Part shown: piece after piece, positions 22,205 to 34,870 of the stretch
Numbering within the stretch: position 1 is the stretch's first letter
Layout of the letters: each line of letters starts with the position of its first letter
Assembly (NCBI GenBank): GCA_015179045.1
Contig: WHUZ01000055.1
Coordinates: 1-64,000, forward strand
Reading direction: 5' to 3'
DNA length: 64,000 nt
Source: Kalaharituber pfeilii
Lineage: Eukaryota; Ascomycota; Pezizomycetes; Pezizales; Pezizaceae
Position numbers and translations under genes: made by a program
Notes under the pieces: generated by a model
What the model saw: only the letters and a program-made list of their open reading frames with translations
Told to the model about the DNA's origin: nothing
The model's database searches: none

Positions 22205-23029
22205 TTAAGCAAGAGCTTTGTTTGGCTTTGTAGGCTTTCCCAAGATGCTGTTCACGCGGAACTTTTTATGGTTGAAACATTAAGTAAGCGACAGCGACCT
22301 GCCAATGTTTTGACAAGGAATATCCTACCATGCACTGTTTCATATGAAAGGAGAATAAAAGTCAACGCTCGCAGCGGACTAGGTGTAGCTTGTTGGATGG
22401 AGAAGATACACCTGAACTGTAGTCTCGACTGAAGGAGGAGGCTAGAGCTTAAATGTATCATACCGTCTGAATAGGAATGGTGCCAAGGCTTGATGGTATT
22501 ACTAAAAACGGCAGTGATCCTGGACTTGTGCTAACTGCGTTAGTCCAACCCTAGCGAACCAGCAGAGTGAAATAAACGACACCAGTGCATTAGAGAAATG
22601 AATTTTGGTGATGATCCAAATTAGGCTCATGGCACATCTAAACTCCAAGCACGTCTAATCGGTTACAGGTCGCAGGTTACTTAGAAAGGTTTCAAATTGC
22701 AGGTGTGTACTAGTATCCATGTATGAATGGCATTGAGGTCTCAATTCATGTATAGCAGAAGTATAGAAGAAACAAGGTTGCTTCTAACTGCAGACATCTC
22801 CTTGTTCGTCCATTCAATCACCTTTGGCAATACCCTGTATAGTACGTACCACTGCCACGCTTAGATATCACAATAGCTTCCTCGAGTTCCTCCTTGCTCA
22901 GACCTGGTTTGTATATTCCTTCTTCCATACCTGCTCTATTTCCTCAACCTTATCTTACATGCTGTTCTTCGTGCCCGATATTGTGCTATCAAATGAATAC
23001 TGCAGCGTCTTCATCGTGCTCTCGTAAGT
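22205..23029. other. intergenic, nothing recognised
   Basis: Upstream region of the hypothetical membrane-protein gene. It contains only short frames and no repeats or RNA signals that I can support. Confidence 0.4.
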
Positions 23030-23642
23030 CTTGATCCAGAGGAACCAAACTTTGAGAAATATTACAGAAAATCTCGACCTTAGGATTTAGGGTAGTTCTA
23101 GGGATCCCTTGCGACTCATTCAATAAGTTGCCCATTTTTTGCTGTCAGTGTGCGGTCTAGGAGATCCATGAATTTCAATATTCCGAGAGATTCATCGAAT
23201 ACATGAAGTACTCAGTCCCGCAGTTGGAACCACTTAGCTCGAACTGATTTATTGTTAGTAATGCAAATGTAGAGAAAAGCTCCCATAACGCATTGCTAGG
23301 CATATTTGGAAATTTGGTAATATAGTTCTCCGTTAACTTCTAATATAGATGCCCAATATTTCTGTAATCTCTTGTGCGGTATATCCCTCCTCCTTGGGCA
23401 AGTTTCTTTTGACAATTTCCATACGTCTCAAATTGGTCTTGATGATTATTGTCCTGTAGCCCAGCAAGGTATGGGTCAACCCAGAAGCTTATTGCCTCCG
23501 GTAGGGTCATGCCATGTTTCTTGGCTTGAGTTAGAGCAGGATATGGGTGTATGTCAGCTTGCACAAATGAATGCAATGGTTTCGCGCCCAGAGAAGGTTT
23601 GAACGAGCTGCCTAATCCAAGAATACATGCACTTTGATCCAT
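23030..23642 (-). pseudogene. possible decayed gene, family unknown
   Basis: The minus strand keeps one frame open from 23642 to 23342 (100 residues, balanced composition, with segments such as LPEAISFWVDPYLAGLQ). The same frame continues past stops at 23340 and about 23171 with protein-like sequence between them (NALWELFSTFALLTINQFEL). Stops separated by plausible protein suggest a disabled gene; introns could also explain it, though I found no convincing pair of splice sites. No domain is recognised. Confidence 0.25.
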
Positions 23643-26600
23643 CCTAAGGGAGAGTCAATCTTCCGTGAGCGTACTACACATATTCTTATTAGGAGGTTAC
23701 CCACCACAGCTAATTCCCACTCCACTCACAGTCGCCAACGCAATAATGCAAACAAATGCAGCACTGCTGCTATGACCGGCCCCACTAGGGAGAGTTCTGT
23801 CATTTCGGGAGCGGGTCTTGTGATCGAATGGGGTTCGACAGTTGAACCTTAGCGGTAGCTTTGGTAGGACGAACCTGCATAAGACAAAATCTTAGTATGA
23901 ACTAAAGGAAGAAGGACCGAAATGCAATATGCAACTGATAGATGCTAAGGGACGTACAATATATAAGATAGAAAGAAAATAGAATGCACAATTAAGAAAC
24001 AGGATTGCTCTGGCTCCAATAGAATTTAGTCATATGGAACAGGAGCTTTACAGTCCATTTTATTGAAAATGCTGAACAGCCCCCTTCTCCAATTCGGAGT
24101 CGGAATGAAACCGGAGCCCTCAATTCTATGCCTCTACATGGCCTCTTGCGGTAACCTCCATCACCAGAGACAACAGATAAACAACTTTACCAGCAATATG
24201 TCATTTCGGACAGTAGATAACTCCCCGTCCTCTTATACCTATCAGCTCTCCCACTGTCTTTCTCACCGCCTCTCGACAGCCTCTCCCCACTCCCTGCAGC
24301 AAGCCTCTTGATGGCCCCACCGACGACACCTTCTTCCGCCCCTCCAGCAACCCTCCAACAGCCCCTCGCATAACTGTCGTTTCCCAAATAACGCAAATCT
24401 ATATTGCTCCTTGGTAACTTGACTAGTCCAATTGTGTTGTCTTTTTTCCATTTATTTTCTATTGCGTTCCTTTTTTTCCCGTTTATTGTTTTTCCATTTC
24501 GTCGTACCTTATACCAATGGCATCTGTGTTTTAAATATCAGAAGGGCTCTGGGTACATGGTGATTCCTGACAAAGCAGATCTATTATATGGTCGGTGGAA
24601 GAAAGCCCGGCTAAGCCGGGTTATTAATTCAGAAACCAGCAAGAAGTGCTGTCTCCTTAAAAAACTAAAAAAAAACTAAAAAAAAAAAAAAAAAAAGGAG
24701 AGAGAGAGGGGGAGAGATCGATAGGTATCACGAGGGACTGCTGGGTATCTCGGATTGGTGGGTACAAGGGGTCGTGGATACATGCGGGTTCGGTGTGGAG
24801 AATGAGGCTTGTATGGAGTATGGTTTTACCCATGAGGACTGCTCAGGGGGCAGAGGTAAAAGGAGGAGAAAATCCGGTGTGAGAGGTAAGAAAATACCGA
24901 GGATGGAATACGGCTAGTATGTGGTACGAGGGAGCGAACACTTCTTACACCCGCGTTCGATACAATGCCGCCAAGTAGAGCGAGCGAGTAGGTAAAGACA
25001 AATAGACCCATAAATCGTGTGTAGAATGCAGTTGCATCGAGGCGTGTCACCCCTTACCCTCATATCAACCTCCGTAGTCCGGAGTAGCTTAGTCAACAAC
25101 TAAGCGTATGAGACCTTTCAGTTCCAGTACATCTCACGCACTTATGTCATCTTGTCTAGAGATATAAATCTGGCTAGTAGTTCTCTAACTCATGCGCTAA
25201 TGAGACACCGTCACGAAAGCCTAGTTTAAAACGCATGTGAGTTCCTATCTTGGTAGTGGGTAACGTTGAGTCACTAGTGTAACAATACGCTGACTACAAT
25301 TTAACCCAAGACACACTCTCAATGAATTGTCATCCCCTCACCTCCGTGTAAAAAGCAATATCTATCTTGTTGCGAGGGGAAACAAAAGCTGCCCTAGATG
25401 ATCTGCGCAAGACCCTTGATCGTACGAACTGCGTCACAATCTTACTGGGCCCCACTCCACGGCCAATCCCCAATACAGAAAGTAAGGGGCGGAAGTGGGA
25501 ATGGAGCGGCCATAACGGAGCAGCGTCAAGATAAGGTACCCATGTATAGGCATATTCAGTTCGAGCTATGGTTGCGATGCGCTAATACATACACCTTGTC
25601 TGTTTGGTAATACATTGCAATTTAGCTCACACTGAGTTCTCGGCTACGAGGCTTCTCAATGGTTTAAAAAAGACTGGAGTATTAATCACCTGTTAATCTG
25701 AACAGCAGATATACGGGTGTCATGTACTCGTGAATTTTGCTCTTCTAATTTTTAGACGATACCGCAGAGGTGGAGAGAGCTGGCTTACTTGTGCTTGAAG
25801 ACATTCACTGCTAATCTTTTAACGGGCATCTGTTGCAATTGGGATTATAGAGACGCTTTGGTCCTTTTAAAGTATAGTCTTCTACATTATTGAATATCCA
25901 ATTAAGACTTATTAAACCTACAGATTCCCGACTTTGATCGATATCCTTATAACCGACCTGGGAATTGCGTCAATGTCGCGTAATTGTGTAATGAATAGGC
26001 ATCCGAATATTGTTTTACTTCAGTACCAGACAGAACATTCGGGTCATTAGTTGCTATAAACTATAAGCTTTTAATTGATTCACAACGGAATACAGCATCA
26101 CAGTTCCATTCTCAAAGCGCATAGACTCACATAGGTTCGAGACTATTGTGCAGGAGTTAGGCAGGTTAAACGGGTTGCTTAGCTTAGTTGGCTATTGCAT
26201 ACTGCACTATTGGAAGCCTGTTATAGAATCAACTATGAGGGGTGGGCTCAAGTCTTCACCTAGTTACTGTAAGTGAGTGCCCAGTGTCATGCATGGCATC
26301 ACCAACCTAATAGCCCAATATTCAAACCAGCTGATGGCAAGTATAGCTGAAAGTAACAAATGGCAAATCTTACAAAATTGTATACTAGTGGTGAAAGCAA
26401 AAGAATGGGGTATTGGAAGTGGGTTTTTATATAAATTATCACCAACTAAGCTATGGCAATAGCCCGAATGACGCATTCGCCTCACTAATTGGTGATAAAA
26501 ACTGGCAGATGGAGAAAAATTGGGAGAGAAGAGAAGTTCTGTCAATACGGGAAAGGTATTCAAGATGAATAGCATGTTACTACTAAATGTTCTTTGTTTT

Positions 26601-27135
26601 CTAAATTGAGAGAAAAGATGAATACAGATGTCAGGCCTAATGGTGTTTAGTGCAACGTTAGATCCAGAGAAGGAGATTGCTGAGGAATTCCTGTATGGAG
26701 TTGTGAAGAAGACTAATAGGATTTGAGATCTAAAATGGAGAAGGAATATGAGATCTTGACTTCTTTTTGTTTGTTTTTATCTATTGACACCAGCAAAGCC
26801 GTCACCACCATCACCAGCACCACAATCGCCACCGAAAAAAGAAAAGTAAATTAGTCGAACTAATTACAGCCTACAATTTCTAACAATTCCTTGGAACAGG
26901 GCCTTCTACTGAATAGTCCAAAAAATTGGCTTCGAAGATACCGCGGTTTAGCAACCCGGAAAACCCAATGCTTTATAAAATCAATTTGTCTTCCAGTAAA
27001 GGAAGCAGCAACTTATGTCAGCCGTGCTAACGATCATTGTTGCTGCTACGGTATGCATACACATGTTGACTGGCGACTAAACTATCCTCCTAATCTAAAT
27101 CACAGTCACATGCATCTTTTCTCTACTTTCGCTGG

Positions 27136-27277
27136 TTCGGAAAGTATTGGAACGCTGCATAACTCGTATGCGCTATGCATATTTGCTCTTAGGAATAAAG
27201 CAAATTCAAGCCACTTCGCACTATTCTAAAAAGCGAATAGCACATACGTTTTATGCAGCGTCCCAATGCTTTCCGAA
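27136..27277. repeat. imperfect inverted repeat, 41-nt arms, about 60-nt loop
   Basis: The left arm 27136-27176 and the reverse complement of the right arm (about 27237-27277) agree at 36 of 41 positions by eye, both beginning TTCGGAAAG. The region between is A-rich. The similarity continues weakly outside the arms (CTTTCGCTGG against ACTCGCTTG). No flanking target-site duplication was noticed. Confidence 0.85.
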
Positions 27278-29183
27278 CAAGCGAGTATGCTTTAGAGATA
27301 TGCCATTGTACGAGTACTTATTGTCATAATGCCGACCATCAGTCTGAGATGAGCAAGTTATGATAAGCAGTTTCGAAGAGTCCGAATCTAGATGCATTTG
27401 GCGTATCCCTCGCCTTCCGTCCTACAATAAGTTCCTGTTCATCATAGGCAACAGGCAAAAGCAAATCAAGGACCCCATGCGCACGTTCAGAGCCTCCCAA
27501 AAATCTATTTAGTGCCTGGTAGGGATTATTACTACTACACAATGTCTATCAAGCGACCTTCTATGATTGGTCGTATCTTTTATGACCTGATTGTGTTTCA
27601 GTTACTAGAATAATATAGCTTAGCCTTACACTTATCATTTACAGCTAAATGACTGATACACCAAATCACAAATATTTATGAGGCATAGACAAATATCAGA
27701 TATAGAAAGGCGATCGCGAAATGAGGTTCTCTGTGATATCCCAGCTGCGTGATAAGCAGACAATCCAGCCGCAGTGGAATATACAAATTTAGTTGAACAG
27801 ATATATATACTTGGCAATTTGTTTGAATATTTTGGCATACGTTGCGGTGTCGGTGTTTGCAGAGTGGCAGAACCACCCTCGAATCATAGTTGTACGCAGT
27901 AGTTGTTTGCCGCCGCCGCCTTCTCCATGATCATCGCGGGGATTAGCAATCAAGCGGCGCCATGCATTACGAAGCGACAGATCTTCGGATCCAATGCTAC
28001 TGAACTAATCTTGCGCGTGCGCGCAAGGTATTGTGGCAAATGCAGCACCAATACAAGGAACATTATCATCCAATCCTTTGTTTTACTCTTCACTTGCTAT
28101 CATTAATATTTTGAACGGGGTTGCCCTCATCTTGCGCATCGCACTTGAGGCAGCATACAACACATAACCACATTCCATACCAAAATGGCCCGAGATGCAT
28201 GTGCAACATGCAGCCCTCAAAGGACCAGCGACCGGCTGCGAATATGATCAGCCAATGCATGTTCAGTGAGTACTATTGTTATATGCGAACGCAATTTCGC
28301 GCATACGTACACATATTAGCAAACAATAAGCCTGGCTCGAGAATGAGCCTCACGAACAATACAGGGAAGCTGACAGGTGGGCTCCGTCCCGCACCCTTAC
28401 GCTCGTAGACCATGACTAGAATATTAGTACAAGTTGTGTTTTAACTCACTAGTAGCTTTTACTTGGGGAACGGATTCAAAATTTTAAATGCTAATCAAGT
28501 GGATCTTTATGTGTTGCGTTTCTGGGTGTCGCCGCTGCTAACGGCTGGAGACTAGCCGCTAACAATTATCCAAACCTGAAACCTAAATCGATTCTGGAGC
28601 GCCAATTTGCAACCACTTAAGAGTTGAACCAGACCAGGATAACTGTCTGATTATTGAAGCAGTCAGGACTTCTCAAACACCAGAAATCTAAAGTTTCGCT
28701 GTCATTGTCCATTATCCATACTCAGAATCATATCATTGTCGCCAACCTCAACCTTTCACATCACAAATCGACGCCCAATAGCAAAGGAGGGCACCAAGCC
28801 AGCGGCTCAGCGTAGAGCCCTAATCGAAAAAGAATACCGCAAGCTAATCTTGTTTCCTTGTAAAGTATCAAATTCGCCCAAATTTTTTAACGCCTACATA
28901 CATTTTCAGAAACCCCGCCACCACCTGTTGCGCTAACCAGAGTTACCCCGCCACCTGCATGAGTGCATGGTGCCCCGCCGCGCAAGGTCCTATTTCTGGC
29001 CCCTGTACCTTCCTGCTGCCAGCAACGTACCCCACTATCGACCCCCCATCAATCAATCGGACCAATCTGCAGGTGAATTTATTGAGGGCAATCGCCACGG
29101 AGAAAAAAAAAGCTAAATGATACATACTCCCGTCAGGCGAAAAATGGGGAAAGGGTAATTTTGAAAATAACAGGTGTGAAGGG

Positions 29184-29218
<35 letters not shown>
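29184..29218. repeat. 35-nt A run
   Basis: An uninterrupted A run in the gene-poor region about 1 kb beyond the gds1 stop codon. Confidence 0.95.
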
Positions 29219-29220
<2 letters not shown>

Positions 29221-29793
29221 CTCCGTGGGCTCCAATTTCAAGTTGAAAAAATTATACTTTTTCCTTTTTTCTCCCCAATACTCAAGCTATGTACGTAAAT
29301 GTAAAATCTCTAGAGTCCTGTAAGCTCTATTCTAAATACATCTTTACGAACAGTGACCAACATTTTCTTGAGCGCCGTTCTCGTTTTTCATTCTTTTCCT
29401 TTTTCTTAATTCTCATCGTACAAAGTTTCCCCCATATTTCTTTCTGTATTCCATCCTTTTGTTAAAATGTAATTTGAGACGTTTTGCCATCCTGTGTCTC
29501 TCAAAACAAGTAATAGTACCACCCCTAGGAAACTGAACCGGAAGAGAAAAAAAAGAGAGAAACAAAAGCAACCAAGAGTATCCAGCCTAGATAAGAATAT
29601 GTAAAGAAAGCATTAACCCCGAAGCAAAAAGACTTTCATTTTTTTTAGTCCAACGGAAATGCGGGAAAGTTGAAATGGGTCCCCAAAATACTTAAGTTTG
29701 AAGTAAATGAAACAGCAGATTCCCGCTCCAAACCAAAGAGTAAGAGAAAAACAAAAAGAAAAGGAAAAGGAGGAGCAACAGCTATATCGAGAG

Positions 29794-29854
<61 letters not shown>
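29794..29854. repeat. 61-nt A run
   Basis: The longest mononucleotide tract in the window, 360-420 nt downstream of the gds1 stop codon on the opposite strand, so poly(T) on the gds1 sense strand. A reverse-transcribed poly(A) tail would be one origin, but no retroposed gene body is seen on its left. Confidence 0.95.
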
Positions 29855-29856
<2 letters not shown>

Positions 29857-30215
29857 AGAACAAAGGAAAGCTCAGAGCGAAACTCCCAATCAGAGACCCT
29901 GTAATGGAATGTATTGATATGTAGTAGCACTGTGGCATAAGGGGAGAGATGAGACCCGGTTTGCCTGTATCGCTCTCTTTCGTTAGGTAGATGATAACGT
30001 AGCACACACTCAAAACATACTGAAACACAACTAAACGTAATGTAACGTAACGCATGTATCACGTCGGCAATGATGAATGGATGAGGGGAGTATTCGATGG
30101 CTTTCATAGGGACCGAAAAGAATTTAGCAAAAAGAAAAACAAACGTGGCAAAAGAAGAACCTTCCTCCCATGAATTTAAGCAATGAAAGACAAACAACTT
30201 TTTTGATATTTTCGT

Positions 30216-31510
30216 TCATTCAAAACCAGCGCCTAATAGGTCATCCAATTCGTCCAATTCTATGCTCTCTGGGCTCTGTAGATCTCCCGCCCAGGACCTG
30301 AAATGGACAATGTCAACAACGTGTGAATGGCTGTGCGTCATGGTATGATCTTGCTGTTGCTTTGCGACAGACCCGCTCTCTGTGCTAGAGTCCCCCGCGC
30401 TCTCATCAGGCTCCTTCTTTATTTTAGTAACATCATCAGCAGTCGGGATACCGGTATCCCGAATTAGGACATTATGCAACGAATTCAGATTGCTATCAAT
30501 TGGTGTATCTGCGTACCCGAGCAGCGCTGCCGCATCCTCAGACTCGCGCCCCTCTTCGTGCTTTTCTTCCTTCTCCTCTTGCTCGCGCGCACGCTTCTGC
30601 CGTCTGTGCTCTTCATATTCACGCGAGACGGAGCGCTGTTTCAATTGAATCGCAGATTGCGTAAATTCCTGTTCGTCGCCTTCCATGGGCGTGGAGGATA
30701 ATTGATTCCTGCGGTGGTCAATTGGAGTCAGGGTTCTATCGCGCGGAAACAACCCAACGCCCCCATGATGATGGTGGTGGTACCCTATATTAGAGTCAAC
30801 AGGAGACGGAGGGCTCACATCATCGTCAAACTCTGGCGATGAAAGATCGACTTCGGGGCTGGGAGACAACTGAATTCTTCTGCGCATCTCCTCATCATCA
30901 GACACTGGCGAAATGACACTACGCCGAGGTGGCATCACAGGCAAAGTTTCATGTTCCGGTATTGGCTGTGCAGCACATGTGGTCAAATAAAAATATATTC
31001 GCCTTGGATGGCAGGTGATGAGTTCCTTTGCCAACAGACAAGGATTGGATGGAGAAAAGCCCCGCTTCAAATATGCGTTCAAGCGTGATGATATGATTGC
31101 ATGTGGATTCGCAGAACTGCAGCGTCAAATGTAGTCAGTAACAAAATGCTAACACTTTTGTACAAACAAGGGATAACAACTTACTTTTCTACAATTCCTA
31201 ACATGGGCGACAATAATGCCGCCAACTCCTTAACAGTGTGCGGCCTATTGCCTGTCTTCTCCAGAACATCTATTACCGCTGATACAATATCATCATTAAT
31301 TCCTTCATGATTTATTCCACCTTCAGGAGGGGGTGAGGGAGGCGGTGTCGTAGTCCCAAGAGTGGGCAGCGAATGTATTCTCTTAAATTTCTTCTGTGGA
31401 GGTTGTTCGCTCACTGTAGAGCCTTGCCTATCCCGAACTCGCGACCCATTTGGTAGTTGTATTCCCAGAGATGGTAATGACAATGATTTCCGGCGAGTAT
31501 TGTACGGCAT
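30216..31510 (-). CDS. gds1: Gds1-like winged-helix transcriptional regulator
   Basis: Model: complement(30216-31116, 31185-31510), 408 residues. The N terminus (MPYNTRRKSLSLPSLGIQLP) is the signature opening of fungal Gds1 proteins. A winged-helix region spans about 65-165, including VSAVIDVLEKTGNRPHTVKE and, across the intron, NPHAIISSRLNAYLKRG. The remainder is acidic, Ser/Pro-rich and His-containing, with an Arg/Glu helix (EEHRRQKRAREQEEKEEK) and a conserved acidic C-terminal end (LDELDDLL). Gds1 was found in yeast as a nitrogen-dependent suppressor affecting mitochondrial function. The winged helix suggests nuclear DNA binding, inferred from the fold. The intron (GTAAGT donor, GCTGCAG acceptor) is well supported. 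An extra in-frame intron near 30300-30340 is possible but not required. Confidence 0.85.
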
Positions 31511-32499
31511 TGAAGAATGAATTGTTTGTGAGCGTCGATGTGAAGATAGCGAATGTAGTCCGTATCCTTGTTGTGCGGGATTGGATCACTATCTTATGTT
31601 TTGAGAGAGCGAAAAAGATATTGTCGGAGAAGAGTAGCGTAGCAACGAAAAATAAAAAAGCTTTATCGGATAAAAGTTGAAGTGGTGAGACAGGCAGATT
31701 CAACAGCCAACAGTTTGTTTGAATAAAACACAAAGTGGCCAACAAAAATTAGAAAGGAAATCAATAATAGAATAGGAGGATGAAGCGCTATGTTTTCTTG
31801 TAAATTTCTTCAATACCATAGGTCGCTAATCAGAGGGAAGTTCAGTGTTGGAGGAAGAGGAGGGGGAAGGTGATGCGGGCTGGGCAACCCTCCAGACAAC
31901 TCTGCTTACTTTACTTGGAAAACAGCCGGAAAGAACAGGCGCAAACGACAACGGCAAATGAAATCCGCGATGTCAGAGTGCAAGTTAGCGGGGCAAGGAG
32001 TCATGCTGGGTATGTCTTCTGAATCGCATGGTTGCCACCTGAATTGTATTAGTGTTAGTCGCTTGAAGTAAAACCGTGCGACTCACTAGGTATGTTCCAG
32101 CTTGTCACATTCCTGACGTCGTAAGTGCATGCGCCTAGCAAACTACTTGAAATATCAAAAGTTCGACCAAATAAGGCATTAGCCCAACTCTTTGTTGTTA
32201 TCACAAGTTATCAGGAATCTGTTGTTGATGTAAATGGCCAAAGCGTTTTTTACTCCAATTAGGGAGAGTTAGCGAATGGGGGTAGTTTTCATGGTTATTC
32301 ATGTGACTACCCTAACCGAATTTGTCAACAAGATTATTTCAAGCACCATCTGTTGACTCAAATGAAAGCGATAAATTAGAATACAGCCCACGTCTCATGA
32401 TGATGTCTATAATCGGAGATATGTCAGAGTGTCGGGCTGGATCGTGCCCCCCAGGAAGTTTTGGAAACGCACCAAATAATAGACCTCGACGTAACCATA
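31511..32499. other. intergenic between gds1 start and oms1 3' end
   Basis: Contains the gds1 promoter and leader, and the oms1 3' untranslated region. No gene, repeat or RNA signal recognised. Confidence 0.45.
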
Positions 32500-33773
32500 T
32501 CATTCCTGTTGTCTTGGTGTTGCCTCAATCCAATATGTTGTGCCAAAGTGGTATCTAGATATCTTATCCACTTTCAAACCACTATCTTTTAATATTCCTT
32601 CAATATCACGGTTCCACCTAAACTTTAGTTAGAAAAGCGCAATGACCACGATCAGCAAGTCAAATCGTACCAACATCCCCACGTCTCAGCATGCGAAGGC
32701 GCTGCGTAGTCCAGGATTCTATTCAGCCAATCGTAGTACGACCGTCCATGCTCGAGGAGTATTATCTTCCCACCATCCTTCTTACACAGTGACTCGAGGT
32801 TCTTCAATAGTCGGACCGGGGAGTGGTGGGAACACAAGCCCATCGTCTGGACTACTGTGTCGTACCCTTGGCCGGATGGGGAGTACAAGGGAGCCTCCGC
32901 ATCTTGTAATATGAACCTGGCGCTCCTGTACTGGGGATACCGTTCTAAATATCAGGTCACATGATCAGCCTAATGGCGCATCTCCGAAATTGGTTATGAC
33001 AAACCTCTGAAGTTCTTTCGGGCCTGGTCTAGCATGCTTGCATTTGTATCAACAAACGTAATACTATTACACCTATTGATGGGATAGTATTTGATGTTTC
33101 TTCCTGTGCCAGCGGAAACCTCTAATACATCGCCCTATGCGGAACCATGAGCCTCATTTCCATATCGCAACCATTTCGGAAGTTGCAACAGTAGGCATAA
33201 GAGATGTATAACCACGAGCTTACCTTCATCCTTCTTGCCAATGACCTTCTAAGCAAGGGCATGCCCATCCAAAATTCACTCCATTTGATGTTTGAGTCAT
33301 AGGTCTTTGCGATACGGTCATATACATGAGACAGGTCACCTTGCGCCTGGATATCCGCAGCTTGAGCTTGAGGCTCGGGTACCTTATTCAATGAAAAAAT
33401 GAGGTAGGTCCCATAGGCGGTGATGATACCGCCGTATAGAGCAAGACCAACAAGAAAGTATGGTCTCTTTGGTATTATCTTGGGCTTGAGATCTGCTGCC
33501 TGTACTGGAGAGTTGGGTAAAAAAGGCCTACGTACGTTAGCAATGATACATCACCACTCTAATTGCTAGAGGAAATTCCGGAAGAAAGAGAAAGGTGAAC
33601 TTAAAAGGAGGGTATACCCGGGAGGAGTAGAGGGAGAATGGTGATCTCTAACGGGGGGTACAAGCTAATGCGCAAACTCATAGATGACTGAAGAGCTCTG
33701 AGGGATATTATACGTACTGCTTTTGTTTTACAAGAGTCTTCTGTTTGGAAGAATTGGGAAATGAAGGCGGCAT
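32500..33773 (-). CDS. oms1: Oms1-like mitochondrial membrane methyltransferase
   Basis: Model: complement(32500-32617, 32671-32944, 33005-33134, 33224-33527, 33718-33773), 293 residues, in frame at every junction. The N terminus is basic and Ser/Lys-rich, fitting a mitochondrial presequence. One membrane segment follows at about 45-68 (YFLVGLALYGGIITAYGTYL). Then comes a class I SAM methyltransferase: helix HVYDRIAKTYD, motif I DVLEVSAGTGRN, acidic strand end TFVDTN, FILQDAEAPL, and the late motif GKIILLEHGR. The WGCWWNRDI element across the last intron matches Oms1 relatives. Yeast Oms1 sits in the inner mitochondrial membrane and suppresses oxa1 defects; its substrate is unsettled. The tail ends EATPRQQE. 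Confidence 0.87.
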
Positions 33774-34333
33774 TGGGGTGCTGGGCGGATTGGTGTTGCT
33801 CTTGGTGAAAGATGGATTGGTGTGAAGTTACACTGCTGCTTTTGAAGAAACAGTCAAATTGTTGTGCAAGTCACATGAGCAGCACAACCCCGGAAGGTAA
33901 GCCTGCGCACCAAATCAAACCAAATGATGAAAGCAAATATATGTTCACAAGTAAACGACAGGCCAATACACCAGATGATAATCTATAAAAGCATCCATAA
34001 ACAGGATATGAGAGTATTGTTCCAATTGAGCCAAATTTGATCTCAGTTATCCTATTCTGTGGACTTGTCATGCATGTTAGCTAGCTCTGTTCATGTTTGG
34101 CCCCCCTCCACACTTGAAGTTACCGATGTTATCATCTTGCTGAAAGAGAACTGCATTCTATTATGTGCCTTTAAGCGATATATGATCTAGAAGGGAATGG
34201 GAAGAACATGTATGTACGGAGAATGTAAACAGTCTCGTTAACTGTAGGGAAACTTTTCCCCATGCCATCCTCCACCCCTCCTCACCTCCTCACCTGCTCA
34301 CATCTACGCTTTTGGCTATATTCTCCGCATTCA
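33774..34333. other. intergenic, oms1 upstream region
   Basis: This short AT-rich region holds the oms1 promoter and leader. No other feature seen. Confidence 0.45.
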
Positions 34334-34870
34334 CTATTGTAACTGTAGCATTCTCTGTCCCACGAGTGTGATTAAAACCAAAAGCTTCCGCCGTTGTCTG
34401 GGCACATTTCTATCCCCGACCACATCCCTCAGTATAGTCACATTGAACCCTTGCTCATATCCTGACTTCGAACTTCCAATCATGCCTATACGTATTACCA
34501 CAAGTGAATGTTCACAAGTAATTTCATCGAGCGTAAGATACAAATGCCGTAGATGGTATTTCGGGATAGTTTTTGTTTCTTAGGGATCCGCTCACCATCT
34601 TATCCCCACAACAGCAATACACTTGATTCTCTTCTCCTTCAAGTAACTCTCCAATTCCATCCTTACCAATTCACTCACAGATTTTTTATGTAACACAATT
34701 TCGCATCAAACTGGTCAATATCTCAGGCCGCTGTGCTCCAGGTACGAAATTGGTGTCCCAGCAACGTACAACTTTTGCTTCTAATTGCTCAACATTCGCT
34801 TTCTCGAATGTCCCCATTCTGTCCATCAATGATAATAAGTGCGCAGCTCTTTGTGCTCAGCTTGGAGGAT
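34334..34870 (-). pseudogene. broken isochorismatase-family (cysteine hydrolase) gene
   Basis: Three protein-like pieces lie in order on the minus strand but in different frames with stops between them. The first (about 34812-34855) reads CALIIIDGQNG, resembling the opening strand with the catalytic Asp. The second (about 34600-34707) reads VLHKKSVSEL then YLKEKRIKCIAVVG, like the catalytic Lys segment and the strand before the nucleophile. The third (34334-34530) reads SGYEQGFNVTILRDVVGDR, like the helix and strand after the active site. The nucleophilic Cys region is not intact. This order is that of isochorismatase-like hydrolases (nicotinamidase superfamily). Introns might hide some breaks, but stops inside the conserved blocks favour a dead gene. 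Confidence 0.5.

Larger units (their letters stand above)
23643..30215. other. gene-poor region, about 6.6 kb
   Basis: AT-rich sequence with short frames only and no coherent coding signal, intact transposon ends or transposase motif. It contains an imperfect hairpin (27136-27277), A runs at 24667-24697 (interrupted), 29184-29218 and 29794-29854, and otherwise nothing I can name. The part next to 30215 should be the 3' region of gds1. It may be old transposon debris, but no family is visible. Confidence 0.4.

Noticed and set aside
24063..24451. Serine/histidine-rich plus-strand and glycine/arginine-rich minus-strand frames
   Set aside because: Composition-driven and short, no splice partners or domains.
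29613..30197. 194-residue minus-strand frame with a long Phe run
   Set aside because: The Phe run is the 61-nt A tract read in reverse, in the 3' flank of gds1.
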